Below are positions 7,635 through 15,812 of a stretch of 64,000 nt of DNA, in pieces. The notes beneath the pieces were generated by a model. The model worked only from the letters and a program-made list of their open reading frames with translations, ran no database searches and was not told the DNA's origin. The stretch's first letter is position 1; the number at the start of each line of letters is the position of its first letter. Position numbers and translations under genes: made by a program. This DNA comes from Lachnospiraceae bacterium (GTDB lineage Bacteria > Bacillota > Clostridia > Lachnospirales > Lachnospiraceae): the NCBI GenBank assembly GCA_009774175.1, contig VSNG01000014.1, positions 1 through 64,000 of the forward strand. Reading direction: 5' to 3'.

Positions 7635-8964
7635 CTTCCAATTCTCCCATCAAATCATATTCGTTAGATCCCGTAATCCTTACCCGCACAAAATCGCCGG
7701 TCATAAGCTCCCTGTCCGTATGCACAAACAAAAAGCCGTCCACATCCGGCGCGTCCTTGTAAGTCCTCGCCACATAGGCGTCCTCGTCTGCCACTTTGCC
7801 TTCTATCATGGCATCCACAATCCGCCCTTCCATTTGGGCCGCAGCATCAAAGGCGATCTCCTGCTGCAGAGCCATCAATTCGTCCTGCCGCTCCTGCATG
7901 AGCTCTTCCGAAACCTGATCGGGCATCTCAGCCGCCGGCGTATCCTCTTCTTGCGAATAGGTAAAAACCCCCAGCCTGTCGAAAGCCATCTCTTCCACGA
8001 AATCCATAAGCTCTTCATGATCCTGATCGGTTTCCCCGGGAAATCCGGTAATCAATGTAGTTCTGAGACAGATATCGGGAATCTCCCGTCGCAGTTTATT
8101 TATAATTTCAGTCAGTTCTTTTTTATTCGTCCGTCTGCCCATCCGTTTCAGAATGGCGTCGGAGGCGTGCTGAACGGGTATATCCAGATAATGGCATATC
8201 TTTTCCTCTTCTCTCATTACCTGAATCAGTCCGTCGTCAATCTCTTCGGGATAGCAGTACATTACCCTGATCCACAAAAGTCCTTCTATCCGGGCAAGTC
8301 TGCGCAAAAGCTCGGACAGCGCCTTATAACCATAGAGATCCCTGCCATAAACGGTGGTCTCCTGCGCTACCAGAATCAGTTCCTTAACTCCCTGGGATAC
8401 AAGGGTTTCGGCCTCCCGAAGCAGACTGTCCATGGGTACGCTCCTGTAAGACCCCCGAACCTTTGGAATAATACAGTAGGTACAGTGTTTATCGCATCCC
8501 TCGGCAATTTTCAGATAGGCAAAATGCCCGCCTGTCGTCACGATACGTTTTCTGTCCGTAAGCGGCTTGCTCTCAAGACTCTGATAATGATCCTTTGCCC
8601 GGCCCGCAAAAACCTCATCCAATACAGCAGGCAACTCTTCAATGGCCGTGGTGCCGATCACTGCGTCCACTTCTTCTATTTCCTGTCGAATCTCCGCCTG
8701 ATATCTCTGTCCCAGACATCCCGTCACAATAAGCGCTCTGACGCTGCCGTTCTTTTTCAGCTCCGCCATCTCAAGGATGGCGTTCACGCTCTCTTCCTTG
8801 GCGTCCCCGATAAAGCAGCAGGTATTGACGATCACCACATCCGCCTCGTTCTCGTCATCGGTAAAAATATAGCCGCTTTCCTCCAGCATACCGAGCATCA
8901 TCTCGGAGTCCACCAGATTCTTGTCGCACCCCAGCGACAGAAAAAACACCTTTTTCTTCTTCAT
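7618..8964 (-). CDS. rimO: RimO: ribosomal protein uS12 methylthiotransferase
   Basis: This 448-residue radical-SAM enzyme adds a methylthio group to an Asp of ribosomal protein S12. The N-terminal UPF0004 domain carries the auxiliary cluster cysteines (SLGCDKNLVDSE; NTCCFIGDAKEES), the radical-SAM cluster motif is CDKHCTYC at about residue 160, and a TRAM domain forms roughly the last 65 residues. The CDKN and CCFI contexts favour RimO over MiaB. It overlaps pgsA and lies 9 bp after rpoZ. Confidence 0.95.
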   Translation of the reverse strand: MKKKKVFFLSLGCDKNLVDSEMMLGMLEESGYIFTDDENEADVVIVNTCCFIGDAKEESVNAILEMAELKKNGSVRALIVTGCLGQRYQAEIRQEIEEVDAVIGTTAIEELPAVLDEVFAGRAKDHYQSLESKPLTDRKRIVTTGGHFAYLKIAEGCDKHCTYCIIPKVRGSYRSVPMDSLLREAETLVSQGVKELILVAQETTVYGRDLYGYKALSELLRRLARIEGLLWIRVMYCYPEEIDDGLIQVMREEEKICHYLDIPVQHASDAILKRMGRRTNKKELTEIINKLRREIPDICLRTTLITGFPGETDQDHEELMDFVEEMAFDRLGVFTYSQEEDTPAAEMPDQVSEELMQERQDELMALQQEIAFDAAAQMEGRIVDAMIEGKVADEDAYVARTYKDAPDVDGFLFVHTDRELMTGDFVRVRITGSNEYDLMGELEDESAK

Positions 8965-8973
8965 GCAGTCAGC

Positions 8974-9333
8974 CTACTCTTCGGCAGGCGCAGCCGTCTC
9001 TTCCGGCTCCTGCTCTGTCTGTTCCTGCGCCGCTGCCGCTTCTTCCGCCGTCTGCTCTGCTGCTTCTTCCGTTTCCGCCGCCTGTTGCGTCTGTTCCTGA
9101 GAAGCTTCCTCGCTTAGAATTTTAATTTTGCCCTGATTGAGCTCTTCTACCGCTATGGAAAGAGGCTTTTTCCCTCTTCCGTCCACCAGTTCCTCATCTC
9201 CGGCAATAATCTGTCTGGCTCTCTTGGATGTAGCCATAACAATGGAATAACGGCTGCTCACCACCAGATCCTCGCCGGCCTCCACATCACTGTTTACTAC
9301 TTTAATCAAATCTGCATACGATGGATGTAACAT
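8974..9333 (-). CDS. rpoZ: RNA polymerase omega subunit with long acidic C-terminal tail
   Basis: Residues 1-75 (MLHPSYADLIKVV, then SIVMATSKRARQIIAG and KKPLSIAVEELNQGKI) are the omega fold that helps assemble and stabilise RNA polymerase. Residues from about 78 on are a low-complexity tail of Glu, Ala and Gln. I choose the ATG 9331-9333 because a GAGGAG site lies just upstream; a longer start four codons back would bury it. At about 119 residues the protein is longer than a typical 70-90-residue omega. It lies in the conserved gmk-rpoZ arrangement. Confidence 0.9.
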   Translation of the reverse strand: MLHPSYADLIKVVNSDVEAGEDLVVSSRYSIVMATSKRARQIIAGDEELVDGRGKKPLSIAVEELNQGKIKILSEEASQEQTQQAAETEEAAEQTAEEAAAAQEQTEQEPEETAAPAEE

Positions 9334-9360
9334 ATTTCTCCTCATTTCTGCGCCGTTTTC

Positions 9361-9414
9361 TTAATCCTGCCGGGACTGTGACAGGCGGCGCGCAGTCACA
9401 AATCCCGCGATTAA
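9361..9414 (-). other. long imperfect stem-loop between gmk and rpoZ
   Basis: On the minus strand the arms TTAATC, CGGGA and TGTGAC pair in order with GTCACA, TCCCG and GATTAA, separated by small internal loops and closed by a loop of about 12 nt. No T-run follows, so it is not a standard terminator. It occupies most of the gmk-rpoZ gap. Possible roles are mRNA processing or setting the ratio of the two products. Confidence 0.55.
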
Positions 9415-9418
9415 AGCT

Positions 9419-10039
9419 TTAATCTTCAATCAGTTCCCGTCTCATTTTTTCAATAAACTCCTCATTCCGCCCCGGAGCATGATGGGCCGCGTCAATGATT
9501 TCATGCAGCTCCTTCACACATTTTTCCAGATCGTCGTTTACTACAATATAGTCGTACTCCTCTATCCCTTCGGCCTCCTGTGCCGCACGGTGAAGCCTCC
9601 TGTCTATGACCTCCGCCGTCTCCGTGCCCCTGCCGGAAAGTCTGCGGCGCAGCTCTTTCGCATTGGGCGCGGAAACAAACACCAGAAGCGCCGTGGGATA
9701 CTGCTTCCTGATTTTAAGGGCGCCCTGAATTTCAATCTCCAGAATCACATCATGCCCGGCGGCCAGATGATTTTCCACGTAATCCTTCGGCGTCCCATAA
9801 TAGTTGCCGCAGTACTCGGCATACTCAATCAGCGCGCTGTCCGCAATCTTCTGTTCAAACTGCTCTCTTGACAGGAAAAAATATTCCCTGCCGTCCTCCT
9901 CTCCCGGACGCGGCGCTCTGGTAGTGGCTGAAATCGACAATGCGTAACCGTCGTACTTCTCCACCAGCCTTTTCATCAAAGTGCCCTTACCCGCCCCGGA
10001 AAAGCCGGAAACTACAATCAATATACCCTTATGATTCAT
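9419..10039 (-). CDS. gmk: guanylate kinase
   Basis: The enzyme phosphorylates GMP to GDP with ATP. The P-loop SGFSGAGKGTLMKRL lies near the N-terminus, followed by the GMP-binding segment (SATTRAPRPGEEDGREYFF) and the lid-region arginines (RRLSGRGTETAEVIDRRL). The ATG at 10037-10039 (MNHKGILIVVSG) is preferred because GAGGA lies about 7 bp upstream; the ATG at 10051 has no spacing for it. It overlaps remA by 11 bp. Length of about 206 residues is normal. Confidence 0.95.
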   Translation of the reverse strand: MNHKGILIVVSGFSGAGKGTLMKRLVEKYDGYALSISATTRAPRPGEEDGREYFFLSREQFEQKIADSALIEYAEYCGNYYGTPKDYVENHLAAGHDVILEIEIQGALKIRKQYPTALLVFVSAPNAKELRRRLSGRGTETAEVIDRRLHRAAQEAEGIEEYDYIVVNDDLEKCVKELHEIIDAAHHAPGRNEEFIEKMRRELIED

Positions 10040-10289
10040 CTGTCTGTCCATCCTCTGTCTGTGCTCTGCCCGATATGGTCTCCGGAAGAAGCGCTGAGAG
10101 CACGATCTGACTGTTTTCCATCACCAGAACCGCTTTCGTCTTTCGCCCCTGCGTGGCGTCGATGGCCATCCCCGTTTCCTTCGCCTTTTGTACCATACGC
10201 TTGACCGGCGCGGAATCGGGGCTCACAATGGCGATGATCTTCCCCGTGTTGACTACATTGCCAAAGCCTATATGAATCAGTTTACCCAT
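10029..10289 (-). CDS. remA: RemA/DUF370 family DNA-binding regulator
   Basis: The 86-residue protein begins MGKLIHIGFGNVVN and carries IAIVSPDSAPVKR and TQGRKTKAVLVM, the signature of the RemA family. In Bacillus subtilis RemA activates matrix and osmoprotectant genes by binding repeated sites. The start at 10289 has AGGGATG upstream; a longer in-frame reading back to 10355 is only overlap with yicC. The yicC-remA-gmk-rpoZ order is conserved in Firmicutes. Its targets here are unknown. Confidence 0.9.
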   Translation of the reverse strand: MGKLIHIGFGNVVNTGKIIAIVSPDSAPVKRMVQKAKETGMAIDATQGRKTKAVLVMENSQIVLSALLPETISGRAQTEDGQTDES

Positions 10290-10299
10290 AGTAACATCC

Positions 10300-11184
10300 C
10301 TATTCGATATTCTGTATCTGTTCTCTGACCTTCTCGATCTCCGTCTTAAGCTCAATCGCCCTGTTGGAGGTTTCCAGATCTGTTGTTTTGGAGAGGATCG
10401 TATTGGCCTCCCGGTTCATCTCCTGAGCCAGAAAATCAAGCTTACGTCCCACGCTTCCGCCCTCCAGCAGACTGTCCTTTGTGGTCGCAATATGACTTTT
10501 TAAGCGCACCAGTTCCTCGTCCACACACACCTTGTCGGCAAAGATCGTCACCTCCATGAGAAGCCTCCCCTCATCAATCTGGGTATCCTCAAGAAGCTCC
10601 TTCACCTTATCCCGAAGTTTCTGCCTGTACTCCTCAATCATCTCAGGCGCCCGATGCTCAATAAACGAAACGCCGGCCAGCATGGCATTTAACTTAGAAA
10701 GCAGATCGTCCCGGATATTCTCTCCTTCCCTGATTCTTGTCTCCACGAAAGCCTCAGCCGCGCCGCGCACAGCCTTTTCCAGAAACTGCCAGAGCTCTTC
10801 CTCGTCGACCGTCTGCTCCTCCATGGTCAGCACTTCCGGATAACGGGACAGGGTGGACACGCGCACATCGTTATCCAGTGAAAAATCCTCAGACATCTTC
10901 CAGAGATATTTCATATACTCTGCCGCCAGATCCCTGTTATACTTCACACAGACGTTTGCTTCCGCCACATCCTCATAGGAAATGAAAACATCCACCTTTC
11001 CTCTCTGAATATAATTTTTCAGTTCGTTCCGAATCGCTGTCTCAAAAAAATTCAGCTTTTTCGGCATCTTAATGTTGATGTCAAGATAGCGGTGATTGAC
11101 AGACTTCATCTCCACGGTAATCTTGCGCGTACCCTCCGCCACTTCACATCTCCCGAAACCGGTCATGCTCTTGATCATAGTCAT
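10300..11184 (-). CDS. yicC: YicC/YloC family endoribonuclease
   Basis: The 294-residue protein starts MTMIKSMTGFGRCEV and has KSVNHRYLDINIKMP and the C-terminal DUF1732 segment (DFLAQEMNREANTILSK, then IELKTEIEKVREQIQNIE). E. coli YicC is an RNase that promotes turnover of a regulatory RNA. It is the first gene of the operon that runs through remA, gmk, rpoZ, rimO, pgsA and cinA. An AGGAG site precedes the ATG, and a consensus promoter lies about 90 bp upstream. Confidence 0.92.
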   Translation of the reverse strand: MTMIKSMTGFGRCEVAEGTRKITVEMKSVNHRYLDINIKMPKKLNFFETAIRNELKNYIQRGKVDVFISYEDVAEANVCVKYNRDLAAEYMKYLWKMSEDFSLDNDVRVSTLSRYPEVLTMEEQTVDEEELWQFLEKAVRGAAEAFVETRIREGENIRDDLLSKLNAMLAGVSFIEHRAPEMIEEYRQKLRDKVKELLEDTQIDEGRLLMEVTIFADKVCVDEELVRLKSHIATTKDSLLEGGSVGRKLDFLAQEMNREANTILSKTTDLETSNRAIELKTEIEKVREQIQNIE

Positions 11185-11207
11185 ACTCTTTTTCTCCTAA
11201 TTGTAAT

Positions 11208-11245
11208 GCATAAGCAGATTCAAGATGCTGCGCATCTGCTTATGC
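11208..11245 (-). other. perfect 12-bp hairpin in the yicC leader
   Basis: GCATAAGCAGAT and ATCTGCTTATGC form a perfect 12-bp inverted repeat with a 14-nt loop. Inside it AGATGC and GCATCT can form a competing 6-bp hairpin. It lies between the yicC promoter and the ribosome site, so it would be in the 5' untranslated mRNA. No T-run follows. A stabilising or attenuating role is possible. Confidence 0.5.
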
Positions 11246-11274
11246 GCGCAAAAAGACCCACGCATACAGTCTTT

Positions 11275-11303
11275 ATTATAGTTGAAACGGCAAAAATAGT
11301 CAA
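11275..11303 (-). promoter_or_regulatory. sigma-A promoter of the yicC operon
   Basis: On the minus strand TTGACT (11303-11298) and TATAAT (11280-11275) are separated by exactly 17 bp. The predicted start is near 11268, giving a leader of about 85 nt before yicC. Confidence 0.8.
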
Positions 11304-11394
11304 GAAAGAGAAACTGTCCGGCGGGAAACAAAAGAAAATCCCCGTCTGAAACGGCCGGCAAAATGTCAACAGACGACGCTGCTCCCCGCAATGA

Positions 11395-11423
11395 TTGAAA
11401 AGAGCTGTCTTTTATGCTATAGT
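11395..11423 (+). promoter_or_regulatory. sigma-A promoter of rqcH
   Basis: TTGAAA (11395-11400) and TATAGT (11418-11423) are separated by 17 bp. The predicted start is near 11430, about 30 bp before the rqcH ATG. Confidence 0.65.
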
Positions 11424-11459
11424 AGGGGAACGCAAAACTGTTCCAACACGGAGGTAATC

Positions 11460-13235
11460 ATGGCATTCGACGGTATCACCACAGCAAATATCACAAAGCA
11501 GCTACAGGAAACGCTCACAGGCGGCCGCATCTACAAAATTGCGCAGCCGGAAAGCGACGAGCTCCTTCTCACCATAAAAAACAACGGCACGCAGTACCGG
11601 CTGTTATTGTCGGCCGACGCCTCCCTTCCCCTGGTCTATCTGACACAGACCAACAAGCCTGGCCCCATGACCGCGCCGGGTTTTTGCATGCTCCTTCGCA
11701 AACACCTGCAAAACGCCCGTATCGCCGCCGTTTCACAGCCGGGACTGGAACGGGTCATTCATCTTCATCTGGAGCATTTAAACGAACTGGGCGACCTGTG
11801 CCGGAAAAAACTGATTATAGAAATCATGGGAAAGCACAGCAATATCATCTTCTGTGACGACAAAGATATGATTATAGACAGTATCAAACACATCTCGGGT
11901 ATTGTCAGTTCCGTCCGGGAAGTACTGCCGGGCCGTTCCTATTTTCTCCCCCTGACACAGGAGAAGGCGGATCCCCTGTTATACGCAGAAAAAGACGGCG
12001 ATACCGCGCCGCTTACCTGGGAGGATTTTAAAATACACATGTTATCAAAGCCCATGCCCCTGTATAAGGCTCTCTATTCCTCCTTCACCGGCCTTTCTCC
12101 CATCATTGCGCAGGAAATCTGCTGCCGGGCCGGTGTGGACGCGGACCTGCCCGCAAAGGCGCTGGCAGAGACAGCTGGAGAGCCCCTGAAACCTGTCTGG
12201 GAGGTTTTTTCCGCTATGATGACACAGGTAGCGGCAGGCAGTTTTTCTCCCGTCATTATTTACGACGGCAGGACGCCTCTGGAATTTGCCGCCCTCCCCC
12301 TGACTCTCTATGGCGATAAGGAAAGCCGGTCTTTTGACAGCATCAGTGAGGTGTTGGAGCACTACTATGCGGAACGGGAAACCGTAACCCGCATACGCCA
12401 GAAGTCCGTCGACCTGCGGCGGATCGTACAGACCGCTCTGGAACGGAATGTGAAAAAATATGATTTACAGCTGCGCCAGATGAAAGATACCGAGAAACGG
12501 GATACCTATAAGATCTACGGCGAGCTTTTGAACACTTACGGCTATAACGTGGCTCCCGGCGCAAAGACGCTGGAAGCCGTAAACTACTATAACGGGGAGC
12601 TGGTTGTCATACCTCTTGACACCACGCTCACGCCTCAGGAGAATGCTAAAAAATACTTTGATAAATACGGAAAGATGAAGCGGACCTACGAAGCGCTCTC
12701 GGAGCTGACCGTGCAGGTAAAAGAAGAAATCTCCCATCTGGAATCCGTCCTTGCCGCACTGGATATCGCCATGCAGGAGGAGGATCTCGTACAGATCCGT
12801 GAAGAGCTGGTGGAAAGCGGCTATATCCGCAGAAGAGGCGGCGGTAAAAAAATTAAAATCACAAGCAAGCCTTTCCACTATGTAAGCAGCGACGGCTTCC
12901 ATATCTATGTGGGAAAAAATAATCTCCAGAACGACGAGCTCACCTTCAAATTCGCCACCGGCGGCGACTGGTGGTTTCACGCCAAGCAGATGCCCGGTTC
13001 CCACGTGATCCTGAAAACCGAGGGCGCCGAAGTGCCAGACCGCGCCTTCGAGGAAGCGGCCAGACTTGCCGCCTACTATTCCAGAGGCCGGGAACAGGAT
13101 AAGGTGGAAATTGACTATATCCAGAAAAAGCATGTAAAAAAACCTGCCGGAGCCAAGCCCGGCTTTGTGGTATACTACACAAACTACTCCATGACCATTG
13201 ATACGGACATTTCAGAGCTTTCCGAACTTTCCTGA
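11460..13235 (+). CDS. rqcH: RqcH: Rqc2/NFACT ribosome quality-control protein
   Basis: The 591-residue protein starts MAFDGITTANITKQL and has the NFACT-N block IIEIMGKHSNIIFCDD, then VREVLPGRSYFLPL, a helical middle (about 330-420) and the NFACT-R domain (FHIYVGKNNLQNDEL, then GGDWWFHAKQMPGSHV). RqcH binds stalled 50S subunits and directs Ala-tRNA to add C-terminal alanine tails that mark nascent chains for degradation. It was earlier annotated as fibronectin-binding protein A. The ATG at 11460 follows GGAGG; a longer frame upstream lacks a site. It is the divergent neighbour of yicC. Confidence 0.95.
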   Translation: MAFDGITTANITKQLQETLTGGRIYKIAQPESDELLLTIKNNGTQYRLLLSADASLPLVYLTQTNKPGPMTAPGFCMLLRKHLQNARIAAVSQPGLERVIHLHLEHLNELGDLCRKKLIIEIMGKHSNIIFCDDKDMIIDSIKHISGIVSSVREVLPGRSYFLPLTQEKADPLLYAEKDGDTAPLTWEDFKIHMLSKPMPLYKALYSSFTGLSPIIAQEICCRAGVDADLPAKALAETAGEPLKPVWEVFSAMMTQVAAGSFSPVIIYDGRTPLEFAALPLTLYGDKESRSFDSISEVLEHYYAERETVTRIRQKSVDLRRIVQTALERNVKKYDLQLRQMKDTEKRDTYKIYGELLNTYGYNVAPGAKTLEAVNYYNGELVVIPLDTTLTPQENAKKYFDKYGKMKRTYEALSELTVQVKEEISHLESVLAALDIAMQEEDLVQIREELVESGYIRRRGGGKKIKITSKPFHYVSSDGFHIYVGKNNLQNDELTFKFATGGDWWFHAKQMPGSHVILKTEGAEVPDRAFEEAARLAAYYSRGREQDKVEIDYIQKKHVKKPAGAKPGFVVYYTNYSMTIDTDISELSELS

Positions 13236-13258
13236 CAGCCGCCTGCGGGGCGGCCGTC

Positions 13259-14086
13259 TCACGGCTGGCTTATCTGCACACGCTGTCCGTCGGACGTAAC
13301 CGTCACCATGCCCTCGTCCGTATAATACGCTTCACAGCCCCATTCCTCAAGCAGCGCCACCGTCTCCTCCTCCACCTGCATTCTCTGCGGATCCGCAGTG
13401 AGAACGGCATACCGAGGTCTGGCCGTTTCGAACAGCTCTTCCAGCTTCTTATTGTAATCCCCATGGTGGGGCATCTTTATCAGATCATACCTTTCCTTTG
13501 CCATCGGAGAATCCAGAAACTCCTCCGTCCGCTTCTTCTTCGCGTCTCCCATCAGCAAAAAACGGTTATTCACATTGGTAACGGTTGTTATTAAAGAGTA
13601 ATTGTTATCATTGTCGTAAGCCGGCTGCTCTGGCGCATCCACATAAAAATCCACCCCTTCCAAAGAAAAGGAAACAGCCTTTCGCAGACGTGCATAAGCC
13701 GTATCAGTCTCTACAAGGGCTTCCATAAGCAAAACGTAAGGCTCCGAGTCCTCCTCGTAATCAGGCATCAGCACCTGCCCCACCTCATAGCCGGTAAGCA
13801 GTCTGGCCGCGCTGCCGATATGGTCTTTATCAAAATGGCTTAAAATGAGATAATCAATCCGCTTTATCTGCCGCTCATCCAGAAAAGCGCAGATTGCGCC
13901 GCCATCATCCGCATCCGCCGTATCGTTGACCACCACGCGCTCTCCGGCCTCTATCACGATGCAGTCCGACTTTCCCGTATCCAGAATGGTCATTTTCAGC
14001 GTGCCGCCCTTCTCTTCACTGCCACAGGCCGCAAACAGAATTACAAGACACAAAAGAAGCGTCACATACCATCTTACTTTTTTCAT
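13259..14086 (-). CDS. metallo-beta-lactamase-fold lipoprotein (ComEC C-terminal-domain type)
   Basis: The N-terminus is a lipoprotein signal (MKKVRWYVTLLLCLVILFAA before the lipobox Cys at 22). The zinc-binding SHFDKDHIG motif lies near residue 82, followed by LLMGDAKKK and MPHHGDYNK, as in the hydrolase domain fused to ComEC channels. Here it stands alone, about 275 residues, anchored outside the membrane. It overlaps the flippase gene upstream by ATGA. A role in extracellular nucleic-acid or phosphodiester hydrolysis is inferred from the family only. Confidence 0.85.
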   Translation of the reverse strand: MKKVRWYVTLLLCLVILFAACGSEEKGGTLKMTILDTGKSDCIVIEAGERVVVNDTADADDGGAICAFLDERQIKRIDYLILSHFDKDHIGSAARLLTGYEVGQVLMPDYEEDSEPYVLLMEALVETDTAYARLRKAVSFSLEGVDFYVDAPEQPAYDNDNNYSLITTVTNVNNRFLLMGDAKKKRTEEFLDSPMAKERYDLIKMPHHGDYNKKLEELFETARPRYAVLTADPQRMQVEEETVALLEEWGCEAYYTDEGMVTVTSDGQRVQISQP

Positions 14087-15807
14087 TGGGAGGCTCTCCT
14101 CTTCTTTCTCTTTTTTCGTCTCCGCTTCTTATTCCGCCGTTTTTTCCGCTTCTTTTCCCTCACTGCGCTTTCGTCAGATAACAAATGTAATTTTTCTGCA
14201 ATATGGACAAGCATCAGCCCTTTGGGGAAGGCCGCCAGCTCTTCCCTGGTCACGCCGCCGATCAGAAGCAGCACCGCGCCGTAAACGCAGATTCCCATGC
14301 CGATGGCGACTAAGAGCACCACCCGGCTGATCGGAATCAGCAGGATCAGTCCGTGATAAACACCGTAAACCACCGCCCCCATAACGGCCGCCGCAAAAAG
14401 AGGTTTCAGGAACAGTTTGACCACATCCATGCGGTACTCCAGATGTTTTCTCACCGACAGCTGGTTTAAAATACACATCACAAGAGAATAAATGGCGTTT
14501 GCCGCCGCCAGCGCATAGAGATCCAGATCGGTATAAAGCAAAAGCGCCACAAGGCCCGCCACCTGGATCACCAGAGCAATCGCCGCATGGATCACCGGCG
14601 TATTCACCTTCCCGATTCCCTGCAAAACCGCATTGGTCAGGGTGGAAAGGCTGTAAAGGATAACCGTCACGGCAAGCGCCGCAAGCAGGCCGGATGCAAT
14701 GTCCAGCGATTCCTTCTGGGGAAAGATAAACTGCATAATGGGCTTTGGCAGCACGGCAATTCCCACCGCCGCCGGAATCGCAATCAGCATGGTCAGCTGT
14801 ATCGCCCGGGTAACCTGCTTTCTGGTCTGGGCCACCGTTCCCTTCACATAGGAGGACGCCACACCTGGAATGATGGCGGAAGACATGGCCGAGGCTATGG
14901 CAATCGGAATATTGACCACCGCTACCGCCAGCCCGGAAAAAATGCCGTAATTGTTACTCGCCAATATCGCATCTACCCTTTTATAATGCATCAGATAATA
15001 GTAGATGTTCATATTGACCACCGTCGTACAATTGTAGATAAACGTACTCAGGATAAAGGGCGTGACAATGGTAAAAATCACCCTGAAAATTTCCCTGTAG
15101 CTCTCTTCATGCCAGGTTTTATCCCGCTCCACCCGTCTTTTGATAACGCCGCCGTTTAGTCGGTACATCCCAAACATGAACAAAAGGCCGATCAACACGC
15201 CCGCACCGGTTCCAAGGGCCGACCCCGCCGATCCGTAAATGGCGCGTGTGGTGGCGTCCCCGTCCGCCACAAGACCGATCAGAAGCTTCGCCGCCAGAAT
15301 ACTGACCGCCGCATTTAAAATCTGTTCTATTACCTGTGAGATAGATGTGTGCACCATGGAACCGTGGGCCTGAAAGAAGCCGCGAAGCACACCGAGAAAT
15401 CCTGAAAAAAAGATAGTCGGCGACAGCACCCTCAGCGCCACCACCGCATTGGTATTCTTCCCCACCAGAAAAGGCGCTCCCACGAAAGTCAAAATCGAAG
15501 CAGCGCCGCCCACCACCAGAACATAGAGAAGTGCACAGACAAAAACCCTCTGTGCATTCCGATATTCCTTAAACGCAAGCCTTTGGGCGATCACCTTGGA
15601 AATCGCCGAGGGGATGCTGTAGGAAGAAATCAATAATATAATTGTATAGATATTGATCGCCGCATTGTAATACCCGTTTCCCTCGATTCCGATAATAGTA
15701 AGCAGAGGGCTTCTGTATATCAGGCCGATCACTTTGACGAGCATCCCGGCTGCTGCCAGAATGCCCGCCTGAAACACAAATGTGTTTTTCTTATTCGGAT
15801 GTTCCAT
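14083..15807 (-). CDS. MurJ/SpoVB-like polysaccharide or lipid II flippase of the MOP superfamily
   Basis: The 574-residue protein has about 14 hydrophobic helices and the N-terminal signature FVFQAGILAAAGMLVKVIGL, then YRSPLLTIIGIEGNGYYNAA, of SpoVB/YtgP-type flippases that move undecaprenyl-linked cell-wall precursors. It ends in a very basic tail of about 25 residues made almost only of Lys and Arg. It lies 5 bp after glgA and overlaps the lipoprotein gene by ATGA. Whether it serves vegetative wall, spore cortex or another polymer cannot be told. Confidence 0.88.
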   Translation of the reverse strand: MEHPNKKNTFVFQAGILAAAGMLVKVIGLIYRSPLLTIIGIEGNGYYNAAINIYTIILLISSYSIPSAISKVIAQRLAFKEYRNAQRVFVCALLYVLVVGGAASILTFVGAPFLVGKNTNAVVALRVLSPTIFFSGFLGVLRGFFQAHGSMVHTSISQVIEQILNAAVSILAAKLLIGLVADGDATTRAIYGSAGSALGTGAGVLIGLLFMFGMYRLNGGVIKRRVERDKTWHEESYREIFRVIFTIVTPFILSTFIYNCTTVVNMNIYYYLMHYKRVDAILASNNYGIFSGLAVAVVNIPIAIASAMSSAIIPGVASSYVKGTVAQTRKQVTRAIQLTMLIAIPAAVGIAVLPKPIMQFIFPQKESLDIASGLLAALAVTVILYSLSTLTNAVLQGIGKVNTPVIHAAIALVIQVAGLVALLLYTDLDLYALAAANAIYSLVMCILNQLSVRKHLEYRMDVVKLFLKPLFAAAVMGAVVYGVYHGLILLIPISRVVLLVAIGMGICVYGAVLLLIGGVTREELAAFPKGLMLVHIAEKLHLLSDESAVREKKRKKRRNKKRRRKKRKKRRASQ

Positions 15808-15812
15808 ATCCC

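Noticed and set aside
7558..9117. A 519-codon open frame on the plus strand
   Set aside because: It lies wholly antisense to rimO, pgsA and rpoZ, has no plausible ribosome site and shows no family motif; the frame is open because of the codon use of rimO.
13236..13258. Terminator between rqcH and the lipoprotein gene
   Set aside because: A GCCGCC/GGGCGGC inverted pair is present but there is no T-run in either direction and the stem is imperfect.
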